Of a stretch of DNA of 64,000 bases, positions 35,624 through 45,806 are shown in pieces. The stretch is from the NCBI RefSeq assembly GCF_017581925.1, contig NZ_JAGEVG010000012.1, forward strand, positions 104,630 to 168,629. Reading direction: 5' to 3'. A model generated the notes under the pieces. The model ran no database searches. It saw nothing but the letters and a program-made list of their open reading frames with translations, and was not told where the DNA came from. The position numbers and the translations under genes are program-made. Every line of letters begins with the position of its first letter. Within the stretch, counting starts at the first letter, position 1. Source of the stretch: Gelidibacter pelagius (GTDB taxonomy: Bacteria > Bacteroidota > Bacteroidia > Flavobacteriales > Flavobacteriaceae).

Positions 35624-38509
35624 TTAATACCACTTCCGTCTAAAAAGCCCTAATAGTACTTCTGGATCTACGGTAAATTTAATACGGATACGCTGGCTAT
35701 AATTAGGTTCATCAACTTCCCAACCTAAACTGGAATAGATCGGAAAATAGAGTTCAAAATAATCGGTTACCAAATCCAATTTGATGCCTGAATCATAAAC
35801 AAATTTTGGGTTGACAGACTTGTTTTTAACCAAACCAACATCCCCATAGGCCTCAATAAACCGCCATATAGTGGTACTCATATTCGCAGTAGTCATCCAT
35901 TGATTGGCAAAAGGAGTTTCTAATTTCGATTTGAAACCGCCTTCTGCAATGATAATTTGCTGACTGAAAATACCCGATGCTTCCGAGCGTCCTAAATAAT
36001 TGTAGTCAAACAAATAATCTGTAGGTCTATCCAACGCAAAACTAAAATAGTCTGAATTTTCATCGGTTTTATTAAATAGGAATGCTCCAGCAAAAAACCT
36101 AAAATTAAATTGTCTATTGCGCTCTGTCAATTTTCGCCATTCATAATTGACCGCAATTTTTCCGAATTTTTTGGCGATTTGAAAATCATAATAAAATTTG
36201 GAGAAATCAATCAAAGCGGTGTGTGCATTGACATATCGTACGTTGAATACACTGTAATCCGGATCATTTACGACTAAGAGAGGATTGTCTTTGATTGTTC
36301 TAGAGATATCCAAATATCTAAAATTGATATAACTGGATTTGTTCGACCTAAAACTATTATTATCTCTGAAATAAAAGGAAACACTCGGGCTGAGTTTCGT
36401 CACAAATGCATCTTTGGCAAAGGCCGAATAACTAACACCCAAACCATAATTAATTCTGAATAAATTTCGATCCTCAACATGTTGCGTGTAAACACCTAAT
36501 GCGCCACCTGTAATTGTTTTTGAATTGAAGGCGTATTTCGGGGTGAATTGATAAGTAAAATTCTTCATCAATAGGGTTTTGTTATAAACTTTGGCACCTA
36601 AAGTGAAACCGTCATAAATATTGTTGTACTCCACTAACGGCATGAAAAAAACCTGATTGTAGTTGGGGTCTTCTATATCTTTAAACAGTCTGAATTGTAA
36701 GGGTTTATTGTTGAAAAACCAACCTTTTAATGATTTCCAGTTGTCCCGGAGATTGTATTCAGGAATGATATTGTCGTAATTCAGTACCAGCTTTGTGGCA
36801 TCATCGCGAGGAATGGTCAATGTTTTGGACCCATGGATCTGCTCAATCCATGTTTTGGAAAGCACGGAGTCATTTTTTAATGTGAACAACGATACAGGAA
36901 CATTATTTTTTCGCTTATTCTTGATGGTGAAGGTCACTGAATCCTCAGTCTTTACGATATCTTTAATCCTGAAATCTATTTTTTTTCTGCTGTCGATATA
37001 GTCCGTAAAAAACCAATCCACATTTTTATCGGTGTTCTTTTTTAACAAGTTCTCAAAATCAGCACTCGTTGTAGCTTTAAGTCTAAAAGTTTCGAGATAC
37101 TCGAAAATGGTGTTCTCAACAATATTAGAATTAACAAAATCATTCAAATATTTGAGTCCTATGCCCGCTTTGTACTTTCCGGCAATATTCGCATTGAATT
37201 TCAGCAATTGATCTTTTGGTAAAGTTAAAGGCTGATCCCGGTTAGAGCGCGCCATTTGCATAAAATACAAATTGTACTGCTCATTAAAATCGACATCGGC
37301 AGCGTGGAATGATCGAAGGCCCCAGATATTGGCCAAAGTTCCCAAAAGCTTAAGATCAGGATAATTATCTTCAACATATTTCATCAAAAAATAAATCTGA
37401 ATAGCATCTTTGAGCCAATAGTCCTTCCGAGGATCTAAAAGTAAAGTATTATCCAGGTAATTGTTGAGAGTCGTTTTTAAAAGCTTCAGTTCATATTGCA
37501 AGTTTCTGGGGAAAGGATTTAGAAACTTTGGCAATTGGTTTAAGCCATAAAGCGGATCTTTTCCGTATTCGATTTCAGTAACCAAAAGATAATCATGTGG
37601 ATACTTTCCTAAGTTTTTAGTGACAAACTGAGTGATTCTGTCGGTAATGATGGCACGATCGGTTGGCAAAATTCCTTCATTCTCCAAATTGGTAATAACC
37701 GTAAAATTATCTGTCTGAACAAAGTTGAATTTCGGAAATCTATTGAGATAAAGTTTGCTGTCCACACGATCCTTTCCGTAAAAATAAAACGTCTGCGTAC
37801 TGTCTCCTTGTGTGAGATCTTGAATGGCGAGTTCGGAATAAATACCATAATTTTTGGGGAATTCCGCCTTCAAACTGATATCTGCTTTTGGAACGTAGAG
37901 ATCGTTCAAGTTTTTGTTACTGTAATAATGCCACTCCCCATCGTAAATTGCGGGAGTAATGTACCAATATTTTAAATTGAGTTCATTATTGGATGTGGCA
38001 CCATAATCAGTAAACGTATCATCTGGAAACTGTAAATTATAAAACAATTCAATATGATAATATTCGTTTGGCAATAAAGGTATAGGCAATTCTACCTCTA
38101 TGACATCAGGATGTGGTTTTAACCGTGTGTGATTTAGTTCTTGACCTGAACTATCTTTCAAAGAAGTAATGTTCGTAAAGCCGCGCATGTCGTTTTTCGC
38201 GAAATGGAACTTCGTGCTGTATTCTTCAGCAAACCTTTTTGCTAAAGGGGTATGTTTTGTGGAGTAGCTATTGCCCCAGTCGTTGAGGTAGATTTTGGTC
38301 AACGTATCATTTGTATTGTTTTTGTAGCGAAGGGTCTGTGCTACTTTTGCGCTCTTCTTTTGCATGTCGAATTGGGCATCGATGTTGATCTTATTTTGAC
38401 CTAACATCAACACCGAATAAAACAATATGAAACTTAAAAGAAAATGTCTTTTCAATGGGCTATGACACGCTTTAAAGGTTTGAACTTTTATAATAAAATG
38501 ATTTCGCAC
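35624..38509 (-). CDS. M1-like pseudo-peptidase fused to an outer-membrane beta-barrel
   Basis: A 961-residue exported protein. Residues about 40-540 follow an M1 aminopeptidase layout: N-terminal beta-domain (LRYKNNTNDTLTKIYLND), then a helical region (YKAGIGLKYLNDFV...TSADFENLLKK) typical after the M1 active site. The HExxH zinc motif and the downstream Glu are missing; the place reads LKTTLNNYL and WLKDAIQIYF. Residues about 620-961 have alternating hydrophobic beta-strands and end in KWY, an outer-membrane barrel with a terminal aromatic. The frame opens at GTG 38509; a TTG at 38455 (then KRHFLLSFILFYSVLMLGQ) gives a more normal signal peptide. Probably a non-catalytic surface protein. 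Confidence 0.8.
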   Translation of the reverse strand: MRNHFIIKVQTFKACHSPLKRHFLLSFILFYSVLMLGQNKINIDAQFDMQKKSAKVAQTLRYKNNTNDTLTKIYLNDWGNSYSTKHTPLAKRFAEEYSTKFHFAKNDMRGFTNITSLKDSSGQELNHTRLKPHPDVIEVELPIPLLPNEYYHIELFYNLQFPDDTFTDYGATSNNELNLKYWYITPAIYDGEWHYYSNKNLNDLYVPKADISLKAEFPKNYGIYSELAIQDLTQGDSTQTFYFYGKDRVDSKLYLNRFPKFNFVQTDNFTVITNLENEGILPTDRAIITDRITQFVTKNLGKYPHDYLLVTEIEYGKDPLYGLNQLPKFLNPFPRNLQYELKLLKTTLNNYLDNTLLLDPRKDYWLKDAIQIYFLMKYVEDNYPDLKLLGTLANIWGLRSFHAADVDFNEQYNLYFMQMARSNRDQPLTLPKDQLLKFNANIAGKYKAGIGLKYLNDFVNSNIVENTIFEYLETFRLKATTSADFENLLKKNTDKNVDWFFTDYIDSRKKIDFRIKDIVKTEDSVTFTIKNKRKNNVPVSLFTLKNDSVLSKTWIEQIHGSKTLTIPRDDATKLVLNYDNIIPEYNLRDNWKSLKGWFFNNKPLQFRLFKDIEDPNYNQVFFMPLVEYNNIYDGFTLGAKVYNKTLLMKNFTYQFTPKYAFNSKTITGGALGVYTQHVEDRNLFRINYGLGVSYSAFAKDAFVTKLSPSVSFYFRDNNSFRSNKSSYINFRYLDISRTIKDNPLLVVNDPDYSVFNVRYVNAHTALIDFSKFYYDFQIAKKFGKIAVNYEWRKLTERNRQFNFRFFAGAFLFNKTDENSDYFSFALDRPTDYLFDYNYLGRSEASGIFSQQIIIAEGGFKSKLETPFANQWMTTANMSTTIWRFIEAYGDVGLVKNKSVNPKFVYDSGIKLDLVTDYFELYFPIYSSLGWEVDEPNYSQRIRIKFTVDPEVLLGLFRRKWY

Positions 38510-38739
38510 AAGTTCTTTACGAAAAATAATAAATTATGGACGAGATATATAACGAATTTTAGGAGATTGTGGTTTTAAAACTATAAAACAAGATGATTTC
38601 ATCCTCCATAAACTTTTATAAACAATTTTAGAGCACATTTTTTAGTGAGAAATCTCAAATGTGCTCTAACTATTTTATACTTGATGGATTCATATTACAA
38701 TCGATACCTAAAAAGTGATATTTTGATGGCTTTATTTTT

Positions 38740-39429
38740 TTAGAAATTCGGGCTCAGTTCAAATTCTTTATAAAAATCGTCCAGTATCTCCAAAACTTCA
38801 TCTGGTGTGTCCACCAAGTGAATGAGGTCTAGGTCTTTGGCGCTGATATTACTAAAAGAGTCTAAAAGTGTTGTTCTTACCCATTCTAAAAGACCTGTCC
38901 AAAATTCAGTACCTACTAGAATAATAGGAAACTCTTCAATTTTATTGGTTTGAATGAGCGTGATGGCTTCAAACAATTCGTCCAATGTTCCAAAACCTCC
39001 AGGCATTACTACAAAACCTTGTGAGTATTTTACGAACATGACTTTTCTTACAAAAAAATAGTCAAAATCTAAACTTTTATCAGCGTCTATATAAGGGTTG
39101 TCATGTTGTTCAAATGGCAGATCAATGTTCAGTCCAACCGAAGTGCCACCTGCAATGTGTGCTCCTTTATTGCCAGCTTCCATAATTCCAGGACCGCCAC
39201 CAGTGATGACACCATAACCATGTTCTACAATTTTTTTCGAAATTTCCTCTGCTAACTTATAATATTTATGATCTGGCTTGGTACGTGCCGAACCAAAAAC
39301 GGAAACACAAGGTCCAATCTTGCTCAATTTCTCATAACCATTGACAAACTCTCCCATTATTTTAAAAATGGCCCAAGAATCATTGGTTTTTATTTCGTTC
39401 CAAGCTTTGCTATGTTTTTCTAATCTCAT
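38740..39429 (-). CDS. LOG-family nucleotide phosphoribohydrolase (TIGR00730)
   Basis: A 229-residue Rossmann-like enzyme of the LOG/YgdH group. Signature motifs GVITGGGPGIMEAGNKGA and VVMPGGFGTLDELFEAIT are intact, including the Glu pair of the active site. Such enzymes cleave nucleoside 5'-monophosphates (in plants, cytokinin ribotides) to base and ribose 5-phosphate. In bacteria the physiological substrate is usually unknown. A CTCAGT hexamer run lies about 40-65 nt upstream of its start. Confidence 0.92.
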   Translation of the reverse strand: MRLEKHSKAWNEIKTNDSWAIFKIMGEFVNGYEKLSKIGPCVSVFGSARTKPDHKYYKLAEEISKKIVEHGYGVITGGGPGIMEAGNKGAHIAGGTSVGLNIDLPFEQHDNPYIDADKSLDFDYFFVRKVMFVKYSQGFVVMPGGFGTLDELFEAITLIQTNKIEEFPIILVGTEFWTGLLEWVRTTLLDSFSNISAKDLDLIHLVDTPDEVLEILDDFYKEFELSPNF

Positions 39430-39466
39430 TCTGTGTATGGTCTATTTTTTATTGATTATTTGTATT

Positions 39467-39496
39467 CTCAGTCTCAGTCTCAGTCTCAGTCTCAGT
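39467..39496. repeat. Hexamer tandem repeat (CTCAGT)5
   Basis: Five exact copies of CTCAGT followed by a partial CCTCAG, in the leader/promoter area of the LOG-family gene. The rest of the spacer up to 39781 has no gene: an open frame on the plus strand is only an SLSLSLS translation of this repeat. Confidence 0.85.
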
Positions 39497-39781
39497 CCTC
39501 AGCGGTGTACTCATTCATTCAAATTCCTCAGCCCTAATTTATCTTCCATGATCCGTGATCGATCATCATTTCTAATGCCTCCTAACAACTCGCCAAAACA
39601 GACAAATTTAATAGAAAATAACATAATAAGTTCTATTCAATCGGTTTTAAAACCGATTTGCTATGATTTTTCAAATTACCAACGATGACTTCTGGTTCTA
39701 ATCTAAATATTTCTCTCTAAAATTCGCTGGTACCACATGATTTGCTTTAGTTTTGAAGCGGCAACACGCCATAATTAAAAT

Positions 39782-39815
39782 AAAAAAAGAGGCAAATCGT
39801 GAAATTTGCCTCTTT
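39782..39815 (-). terminator. Intrinsic terminator of the small membrane protein gene
   Basis: On the minus strand AAAGAGGCAAAT / ATTTGCCTCTTT, a 12-bp stem with a 6-nt loop, then a T-run. Confidence 0.88.
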
Positions 39816-39852
39816 AGAAGTTCATGTCGTGTTATACTATTTCAATGCTATT

Positions 39853-40095
<243 letters not shown>

Positions 40096-40139
40096 TTAAC
40101 ATTATTCGTATCTTTTTATATATGAACCTCTAAAATATA

Positions 40140-42989
40140 TCATTTTTGGTGGCTTTCAAGCTCCTTTTTGAGGAATTGTGCTGTATAGCTTTTCTTGTGT
40201 TTTGCAACTTCCTCTGGGGTGCCTTCCACAATAATCTGTCCGCCACCTTTACCACCTTCATAGCCAATATCAATGATATAGTCCACAATTTTAATGACAT
40301 CCATATTGTGCTCAATAATTAAAATGGTATTGCCTTTATTAACAAGTTCGTTTAAAACGTTCATCAACACCCGGATGTCTTCAAAATGCAAACCGGTAGT
40401 GGGTTCATCAAGAATATAAAAGGTATTTCCAGTATCGCGTTTGCTTAATTCGGTGGCCAACTTAATACGTTGGGCCTCACCTCCAGATAGGGTGGTACTT
40501 TGTTGTCCAAGTGTGATATATCCCAAACCTACATCCTTTATGGTTTGTAGTTTTTTGTGGATTTTCGGAATGTGCTCAAAGAAATCGACAGCTTCATTGA
40601 TGGTCATATCCAACACATCACTGATGGATTTTCCTTTGTATCGAATTTCTAAAGTTTCTCGATTAAAACGTCTCCCTTGACAGGTTTCACATTCCACATA
40701 AACATCGGGAAGGAAATTCATTTCAATCACCCTTAGGCCACCACCTTGGCAGGTTTCGCAACGTCCGCCTTTCACATTAAAACTAAAACGTCCTGGCTTA
40801 TAACCCCGAATCATGGCCTCGGGAATTTTTGCAAACAAACTGCGGACTTCGTCAAAGGTCTTGGTGTAGGTTGCCGGATTACTTCGGGGCGTTCGTCCGA
40901 TGGGCGATTGATTGATATCAATGACTTTGTCGATATGTTCCAAACCTTTAATGCTCTTGTAGGGCATTGGTTTTTTGACACCATTAAAATAATAAGCATT
41001 CAGAATAGGGTAGAGGGTTTCGTTTATTAAAGTCGATTTTCCACTTCCAGAAACTCCTGTCACACCAATCATTTTACCCAAAGGCAGCTTTACGGAGACA
41101 TTTTTAAGGTTGTTTCCTGTACAGCCTTTTAATTCAATGAATTTGCCGTTGCCTTCACGGCGTTTCTTCGGAATCTCAATTTGTTTGGTGCCATTGAGAT
41201 AATCTGCAGTAAGTGTGTTATGGGTTTTTAATTCTTCGGGTGTTCCAACACTAATGATTTCTCCACCATATTTTCCGGCTTTGGGACCGATATCAATCAC
41301 ATAATCTGCACTTTCAATCATGTCTTTGTCATGTTCAACAACAATAACGGAATTACCAATATCACGAAGGGCAATCAGTGATTTGATCAGTTTTTCATTA
41401 TCACGTTGGTGTAATCCAATACTCGGTTCATCCAAAATATAAAGAACACCCACCAATTGAGACCCAATTTGAGTGGCCAAACGGATCCGTTGTGCTTCAC
41501 CACCAGACAAGGATTTTGAACTTCTGTTAAGGGATAGATATTCCAAACCTACATCTAACAGAAACTGTAATCGGGTTTTGATTTCTTTGATGATTTCTTC
41601 CGAAATGAGCAATTGCTTTTCAGAGATCTGGGAGGCCAAATCTGAGAACCATTCCGCTAAGTCAACTATGTCTTTATTGGCCAAATCTGCAATATTCAAT
41701 CCATTCACTTTAAAATAAAGCGATTCTTGACGCAAGCGTGAGCCGTGACATTCATCACACTCTACCTTATCCATATATTCTTTGGCCCAACGTTTCAACG
41801 AGGTTGTCTCTGCGGCTGCAAATTGGTTTTCTATAAAATTGGCGACGCCTTCAAAATCAATTTTATAATCGCGGGTGACGCCCAAGGTTTTGCTTTCTAC
41901 GGAAAACTTCTCGCTGCCACCATACAAGATCATCTTTTTTGCCTCTTCAGGAATGCTTTTGTACGGATCAGTTAGCTGAAAATTGAACCGTTGTGCAATG
42001 GTTTCAAATTGCTTAAAAATCCAACTGTTTTTGTATGGTCCATGTGGAGCGAGTGCACCGGCTTGGATCGAAATACTGTCATCTGGAATGATTTTTTTCT
42101 CATTGACCTGATATAGTTTGCCGATGCCGTTACATTTTGGACACGCCCCTTTTGGTGAGTTGAACGAAAAATTATTAGGTTCAGGATTAGGGTAGGAAAT
42201 TCCCGAAGTAGGACACATCAAACTTCTACTAAAATAACGGGTTTCATCAGTATCATGATCCAAAACCATTAAAATATCGTCCCCGTGGTACATGGCGGTA
42301 TTAATGGTTTCAGTAAGGCGCTTATCATTATCATCGGTGTCGTCAATCTTGAGTCGGTCAATGACAATTTCGATATCGTGGTTTTTATAACGGTCCAATT
42401 TCATACCCTTGACAAGGTCTCTCACTTCACCATCGGCTCGAACTTTTACAAAGCCCTGTTTCGCGATTTGCTCAAACAATTCACGATAATGTCCTTTTCG
42501 CGAACGGATGACAGGCGCCAAAATATTGATGCGCTTGCCGTTATAATTCTCTTTGATCAAGCTTTTGATTTGCTCATCGGTATAACTCACCATTTTTTCG
42601 CCAGTGTTATAGCTATAGGCATCACTCGCCCTAGCGTATAGCAGTCGTAAAAAATCGTAAATCTCAGTAATGGTGCCGACAGTGGAACGCGGCGATTTGC
42701 TCGTCGTTTTCTGTTCTATAGCGATGACTGGTGAAAGACCATCAATTTTATCAACATCAGGACGTTCCAAACCGCCCAAAAACTGACGGGCGTAAGCCGA
42801 AAATGTTTCAATATAGCGTCGTTGGCCTTCGGCATAAATGGTATCAAATGCAAGGGACGATTTTCCACTTCCTGAAAGTCCTGTAATCACCACAAGTTTC
42901 TCTCTGGGAATGGAAACATCTATATTTTTTAGGTTGTGAACGCGTGCGCCCTGAACCTCAATAGTTTCTTCAAATTTACTCATATACAT
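40140..42989 (-). CDS. uvrA: Excinuclease ABC subunit UvrA
   Basis: A 949-residue ATPase that finds bulky DNA damage with UvrB in nucleotide excision repair. Two ABC modules: Walker [24 protein letters not shown] and [15 protein letters not shown]; signatures [15 protein letters not shown] and [15 protein letters not shown]; Walker [13 protein letters not shown] and [12 protein letters not shown]. Cys-rich zinc modules ([30 protein letters not shown]) are intact. Start taken at 42989; the ATG two codons in is equally possible. A TACCTTTG box lies about 30 nt upstream. Confidence 0.98.
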   Translation of the reverse strand: MYMSKFEETIEVQGARVHNLKNIDVSIPREKLVVITGLSGSGKSSLAFDTIYAEGQRRYIETFSAYARQFLGGLERPDVDKIDGLSPVIAIEQKTTSKSPRSTVGTITEIYDFLRLLYARASDAYSYNTGEKMVSYTDEQIKSLIKENYNGKRINILAPVIRSRKGHYRELFEQIAKQGFVKVRADGEVRDLVKGMKLDRYKNHDIEIVIDRLKIDDTDDNDKRLTETINTAMYHGDDILMVLDHDTDETRYFSRSLMCPTSGISYPNPEPNNFSFNSPKGACPKCNGIGKLYQVNEKKIIPDDSISIQAGALAPHGPYKNSWIFKQFETIAQRFNFQLTDPYKSIPEEAKKMILYGGSEKFSVESKTLGVTRDYKIDFEGVANFIENQFAAAETTSLKRWAKEYMDKVECDECHGSRLRQESLYFKVNGLNIADLANKDIVDLAEWFSDLASQISEKQLLISEEIIKEIKTRLQFLLDVGLEYLSLNRSSKSLSGGEAQRIRLATQIGSQLVGVLYILDEPSIGLHQRDNEKLIKSLIALRDIGNSVIVVEHDKDMIESADYVIDIGPKAGKYGGEIISVGTPEELKTHNTLTADYLNGTKQIEIPKKRREGNGKFIELKGCTGNNLKNVSVKLPLGKMIGVTGVSGSGKSTLINETLYPILNAYYFNGVKKPMPYKSIKGLEHIDKVIDINQSPIGRTPRSNPATYTKTFDEVRSLFAKIPEAMIRGYKPGRFSFNVKGGRCETCQGGGLRVIEMNFLPDVYVECETCQGRRFNRETLEIRYKGKSISDVLDMTINEAVDFFEHIPKIHKKLQTIKDVGLGYITLGQQSTTLSGGEAQRIKLATELSKRDTGNTFYILDEPTTGLHFEDIRVLMNVLNELVNKGNTILIIEHNMDVIKIVDYIIDIGYEGGKGGGQIIVEGTPEEVAKHKKSYTAQFLKKELESHQK

Positions 42990-43020
42990 AGCAATCTTGA
43001 CTGATTTACAGACAAGTTCG

Positions 43021-43028
43021 CAAAGGTA
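43021..43028 (-). promoter_or_regulatory. -7 promoter element for uvrA
   Basis: TACCTTTG on the minus strand fits TAnnTTTG; no clear TTG at the -33 position and no evident SOS box. Confidence 0.45.
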
Positions 43029-43225
43029 CTGATTATGAAGTAAAAAATGAAAGAGTTGATATTTAGAGTTTTGTTAAATAATGTTGATGATCTATTGAAA
43101 AGTAATATGTAATTTAATCAAGAAACTTACAAGCTGAAGAAAATGTAAGAATATTATGATGACAATTATTCCTTTTACCGATGGTAACTATAAATAAAAC
43201 ATTTTAACCTTAAAACCAGTTTATT

Positions 43226-44929
43226 ATGAATTTAAAAATTACACTTTTGACCTTTATGATGTGTTTGTTATTATCCAATACGTCACTTTACTCACAAAAA
43301 CCGACTTTTGAATGGGCCAAAAACATTGGAGGACGAAACAGTGACCTTGGCTACGATATTACCTCAGACAATGATGGAAATATATATATAGTAGGTGCTT
43401 TTTCGCTCACTGTTGATTTCGACCCTGGAGAGGATACTGCTAATTTGACGTCTAATGGGAGCTATGATATTTTTATTCAGAAATTAGATGGCGATGGCAA
43501 TTTACTTTGGGTCAAACAAATTGGAGGTATTTATGAGGATTATGGATTAAAGATCACCACCGATGTTGGTGGAAATGTTTATATAACTGGAGCGTTTGCT
43601 GGAACTGTTGATTTTGATCCGGGTCCAGATGTCTTCAATCTTACAGCTACAAACGATTTTGATATTCATATTTTAAAATTGGATACTGACGGCAATTTTC
43701 TTTGGGCGAAACAAATTGGAGGCGATCGAAATGATTACGGAAGAGGTATTGGTACTGATTCTAGTGGCAACGTGTATGTGACGGGTTTCTTCCGAGAAAC
43801 CGTTGACTTCGATCCTGGACTTGGAGTTTACAACTTAACAGAGGTTGGGAAATCTGATATATTTCTATTAAAATTGGATACCGATGGTGAGTTTATTTGG
43901 GTGAAACAGATGGGCGGAGCAGAATCTGAATTTGGCAATGCCCTTGCGGTAGATGCAAATAATAATATATACATCACGGGAACTTTTAAAGCAACCACTA
44001 ATTTTGATCCTAATGGTATTTATGAACTAACTTCAGCAGGAAATGAAGATATTTTCGTGTTAAAGATGGATGACGATGGCAACCTTCTTTGGGTCAGGCA
44101 GATGGGGTCAGTTGGTGTTGATACGGGGCAGGATATTTCTGTTGATAAGGATGGAAATGTATATTCAATCGGTAGTTTTATTGGTACTGTAGATTTTAAT
44201 CCCGGTGATGATACCGCTAATTTGGAGTCATTAGGTGGCACGAATATTTACGTGCAAAAGTTGGATACTGATGGCAATTTTTTGTGGGCCAATTATATGG
44301 GAGGTCTTGGTAATGATGTCGGCTACTCTATCTCAAACGACAGCAATGGAAACGTATATGTTGCTGGTCACTTTTTTAATAATGCCAGTTTTGATTCAGG
44401 GGCTGGTCTGATAAATCTGACAGCTGTAGGTGGCTATGATGCATTTGTTCAGAAATTTGACACTCATGGCAATTTTGGATGGCTTAAACAAATTAGTGGC
44501 ACTTTTAATGACTATGCCTATTCCGTATTTGCTGACAATGATGGAAATATATATAGTACAGGGACTTTTACTGCTACTGTAAATTTAAATCTTGAAGGAA
44601 GTAATGGGAGTTTGACTTCAAATGGAAGTTTTGATTGCTATATTCTCAAGTTAAGTGTGGACATCTTAGGTATTGAAGACTCCTCTTTTTCTGCTGGCTT
44701 GGTGATGTATCCTAATCCTACAAAAGGTGATTTTTTAATTGCGTTTAAAAACGAACAGGCCAAAGTTTCTATAAGATTACTTTCTATAACTGGACAAGTG
44801 CTAATGGAAGATCAATTTCACGATACAAAGAAAATCCCTTTAGAACTTCATCAGCCCAATGGCCTTTATTTTCTTGAAATCCTTGATCATCAAGCTAAGA
44901 AAACGGTGATCAAAGTTGTAAAAGAATAG
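43226..44929 (+). CDS. Secreted seven-bladed propeller protein with T9SS type A sorting domain
   Basis: A 567-residue exported protein. Signal peptide: NLKITLLTFMMCLLLSNTSLYSQ. Seven repeats of about 63-65 residues follow, each with W-x-K-Q-x-GG, a DGNIY(V/I)TG segment, F-T-VDFDPG, and a D-F-x-LKLD-DGN end; this is the SBBP-type beta-propeller pattern, and seven blades would close a ring. The C-terminal 75 residues (MYPNPTKGDFLIAF ... VSIRLLSITGQVL ... PNGLYFLEIL) are a Por secretion-system type A sorting domain, so it is released or attached at the cell surface. Ligand unknown. Stand-alone gene before a two-component system. Confidence 0.92.
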   Translation: MNLKITLLTFMMCLLLSNTSLYSQKPTFEWAKNIGGRNSDLGYDITSDNDGNIYIVGAFSLTVDFDPGEDTANLTSNGSYDIFIQKLDGDGNLLWVKQIGGIYEDYGLKITTDVGGNVYITGAFAGTVDFDPGPDVFNLTATNDFDIHILKLDTDGNFLWAKQIGGDRNDYGRGIGTDSSGNVYVTGFFRETVDFDPGLGVYNLTEVGKSDIFLLKLDTDGEFIWVKQMGGAESEFGNALAVDANNNIYITGTFKATTNFDPNGIYELTSAGNEDIFVLKMDDDGNLLWVRQMGSVGVDTGQDISVDKDGNVYSIGSFIGTVDFNPGDDTANLESLGGTNIYVQKLDTDGNFLWANYMGGLGNDVGYSISNDSNGNVYVAGHFFNNASFDSGAGLINLTAVGGYDAFVQKFDTHGNFGWLKQISGTFNDYAYSVFADNDGNIYSTGTFTATVNLNLEGSNGSLTSNGSFDCYILKLSVDILGIEDSSFSAGLVMYPNPTKGDFLIAFKNEQAKVSIRLLSITGQVLMEDQFHDTKKIPLELHQPNGLYFLEILDHQAKKTVIKVVKE

Positions 44930-44999
44930 AGGGGTTTTTATATAACTGGGACCGTGTGGATGCTTTATGAACCGTCTACACTGTTCTGTTTATAGGCCA

Positions 45000-45653
45000 T
45001 CATCCCAATCCTTTAAATTCTTTCGCCCATTTAATTAGGTTATCCGCTGCAGGATCGAGATTTAATTTTTCAATAATATTTGTACGATGTTTTTGTATGG
45101 TCCTTGGCGATACGCATAACATATCGCTGATTTCGGTAGAGTTTTTATCTTGAGCGATCAGTTGAATGATTTTGCGTTCAGAAGGAGTAAGCAGCGTCAA
45201 TTTTTTAAGATCGTTTTCGACATTCGTTTCGAACTCTGCTCCCAAGGATTTACTATAATAAATTGTGCCGTTGAGAACTGTAGTAATGCAGTGTTGAATT
45301 TCTTCAATGCTATCTTCTTTTAAGAGATAGCCATGAACACCCGAGTTTTTAGCTTGTAATACAAAGTTTTTCTGTTTGTGATAGGTCATCACAATAAAAC
45401 AGGTTTTTAAATCTATGTTTTCTGTGCATTTGACCATCACCTCAAAACCGTTTAGTGAAGGCATTTCAATATCTAAAAGAGCAATGTCAGGGTTTAAGTC
45501 AGTGATTATACTTACCGCTTCCAAACCATTCTCAGCCGTCCCGATGATTTGATATCCTACTTGTTCAAGTTCTTGTTTTAGACCCTTCAGCATGATGGGA
45601 TGGTCTTCGGCAATAACAATCGTAGTGCTAATTTTAGGGCTAGCTTTTTTCAA
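45000..45653 (-). CDS. LuxR/NarL-family response regulator
   Basis: A 217-residue regulator: receiver domain with acidic pair Glu16/Asp17, phospho-acceptor Asp61 in ALLDIEMPSLNG and the conserved Lys in YLLKED; then a LuxR-type HTH (LTPSERKIIQLIAQDKNSTEISDMLCVSPRTIQKHRTNII). It uses a TTG start, directly before MKKASPKI. It follows the TPR histidine kinase by 153 nt on the same strand and is its likely partner. Confidence 0.94.
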   Translation of the reverse strand: MKKASPKISTTIVIAEDHPIMLKGLKQELEQVGYQIIGTAENGLEAVSIITDLNPDIALLDIEMPSLNGFEVMVKCTENIDLKTCFIVMTYHKQKNFVLQAKNSGVHGYLLKEDSIEEIQHCITTVLNGTIYYSKSLGAEFETNVENDLKKLTLLTPSERKIIQLIAQDKNSTEISDMLCVSPRTIQKHRTNIIEKLNLDPAADNLIKWAKEFKGLG

Positions 45654-45806
45654 GGGATGTAGGTTTTATCATAGGTAAAAATACATTTTAATGACTGGAT
45701 TGTTATATTTTAATTTAAATAAATTGACAATAACTCTGTTTTTACGTCCTTTAAATGCACTTCTCTCTTAGAAAGATAAAACGGACTTTTTGGAATCGGT
45801 TTTTGA

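Noticed and set aside
39341..39688. Plus-strand open frame with an SLSLSLS run
   Set aside because: It overlaps the LOG-family gene in antisense and the run is only the translated CTCAGT repeat; no plausible start or family.
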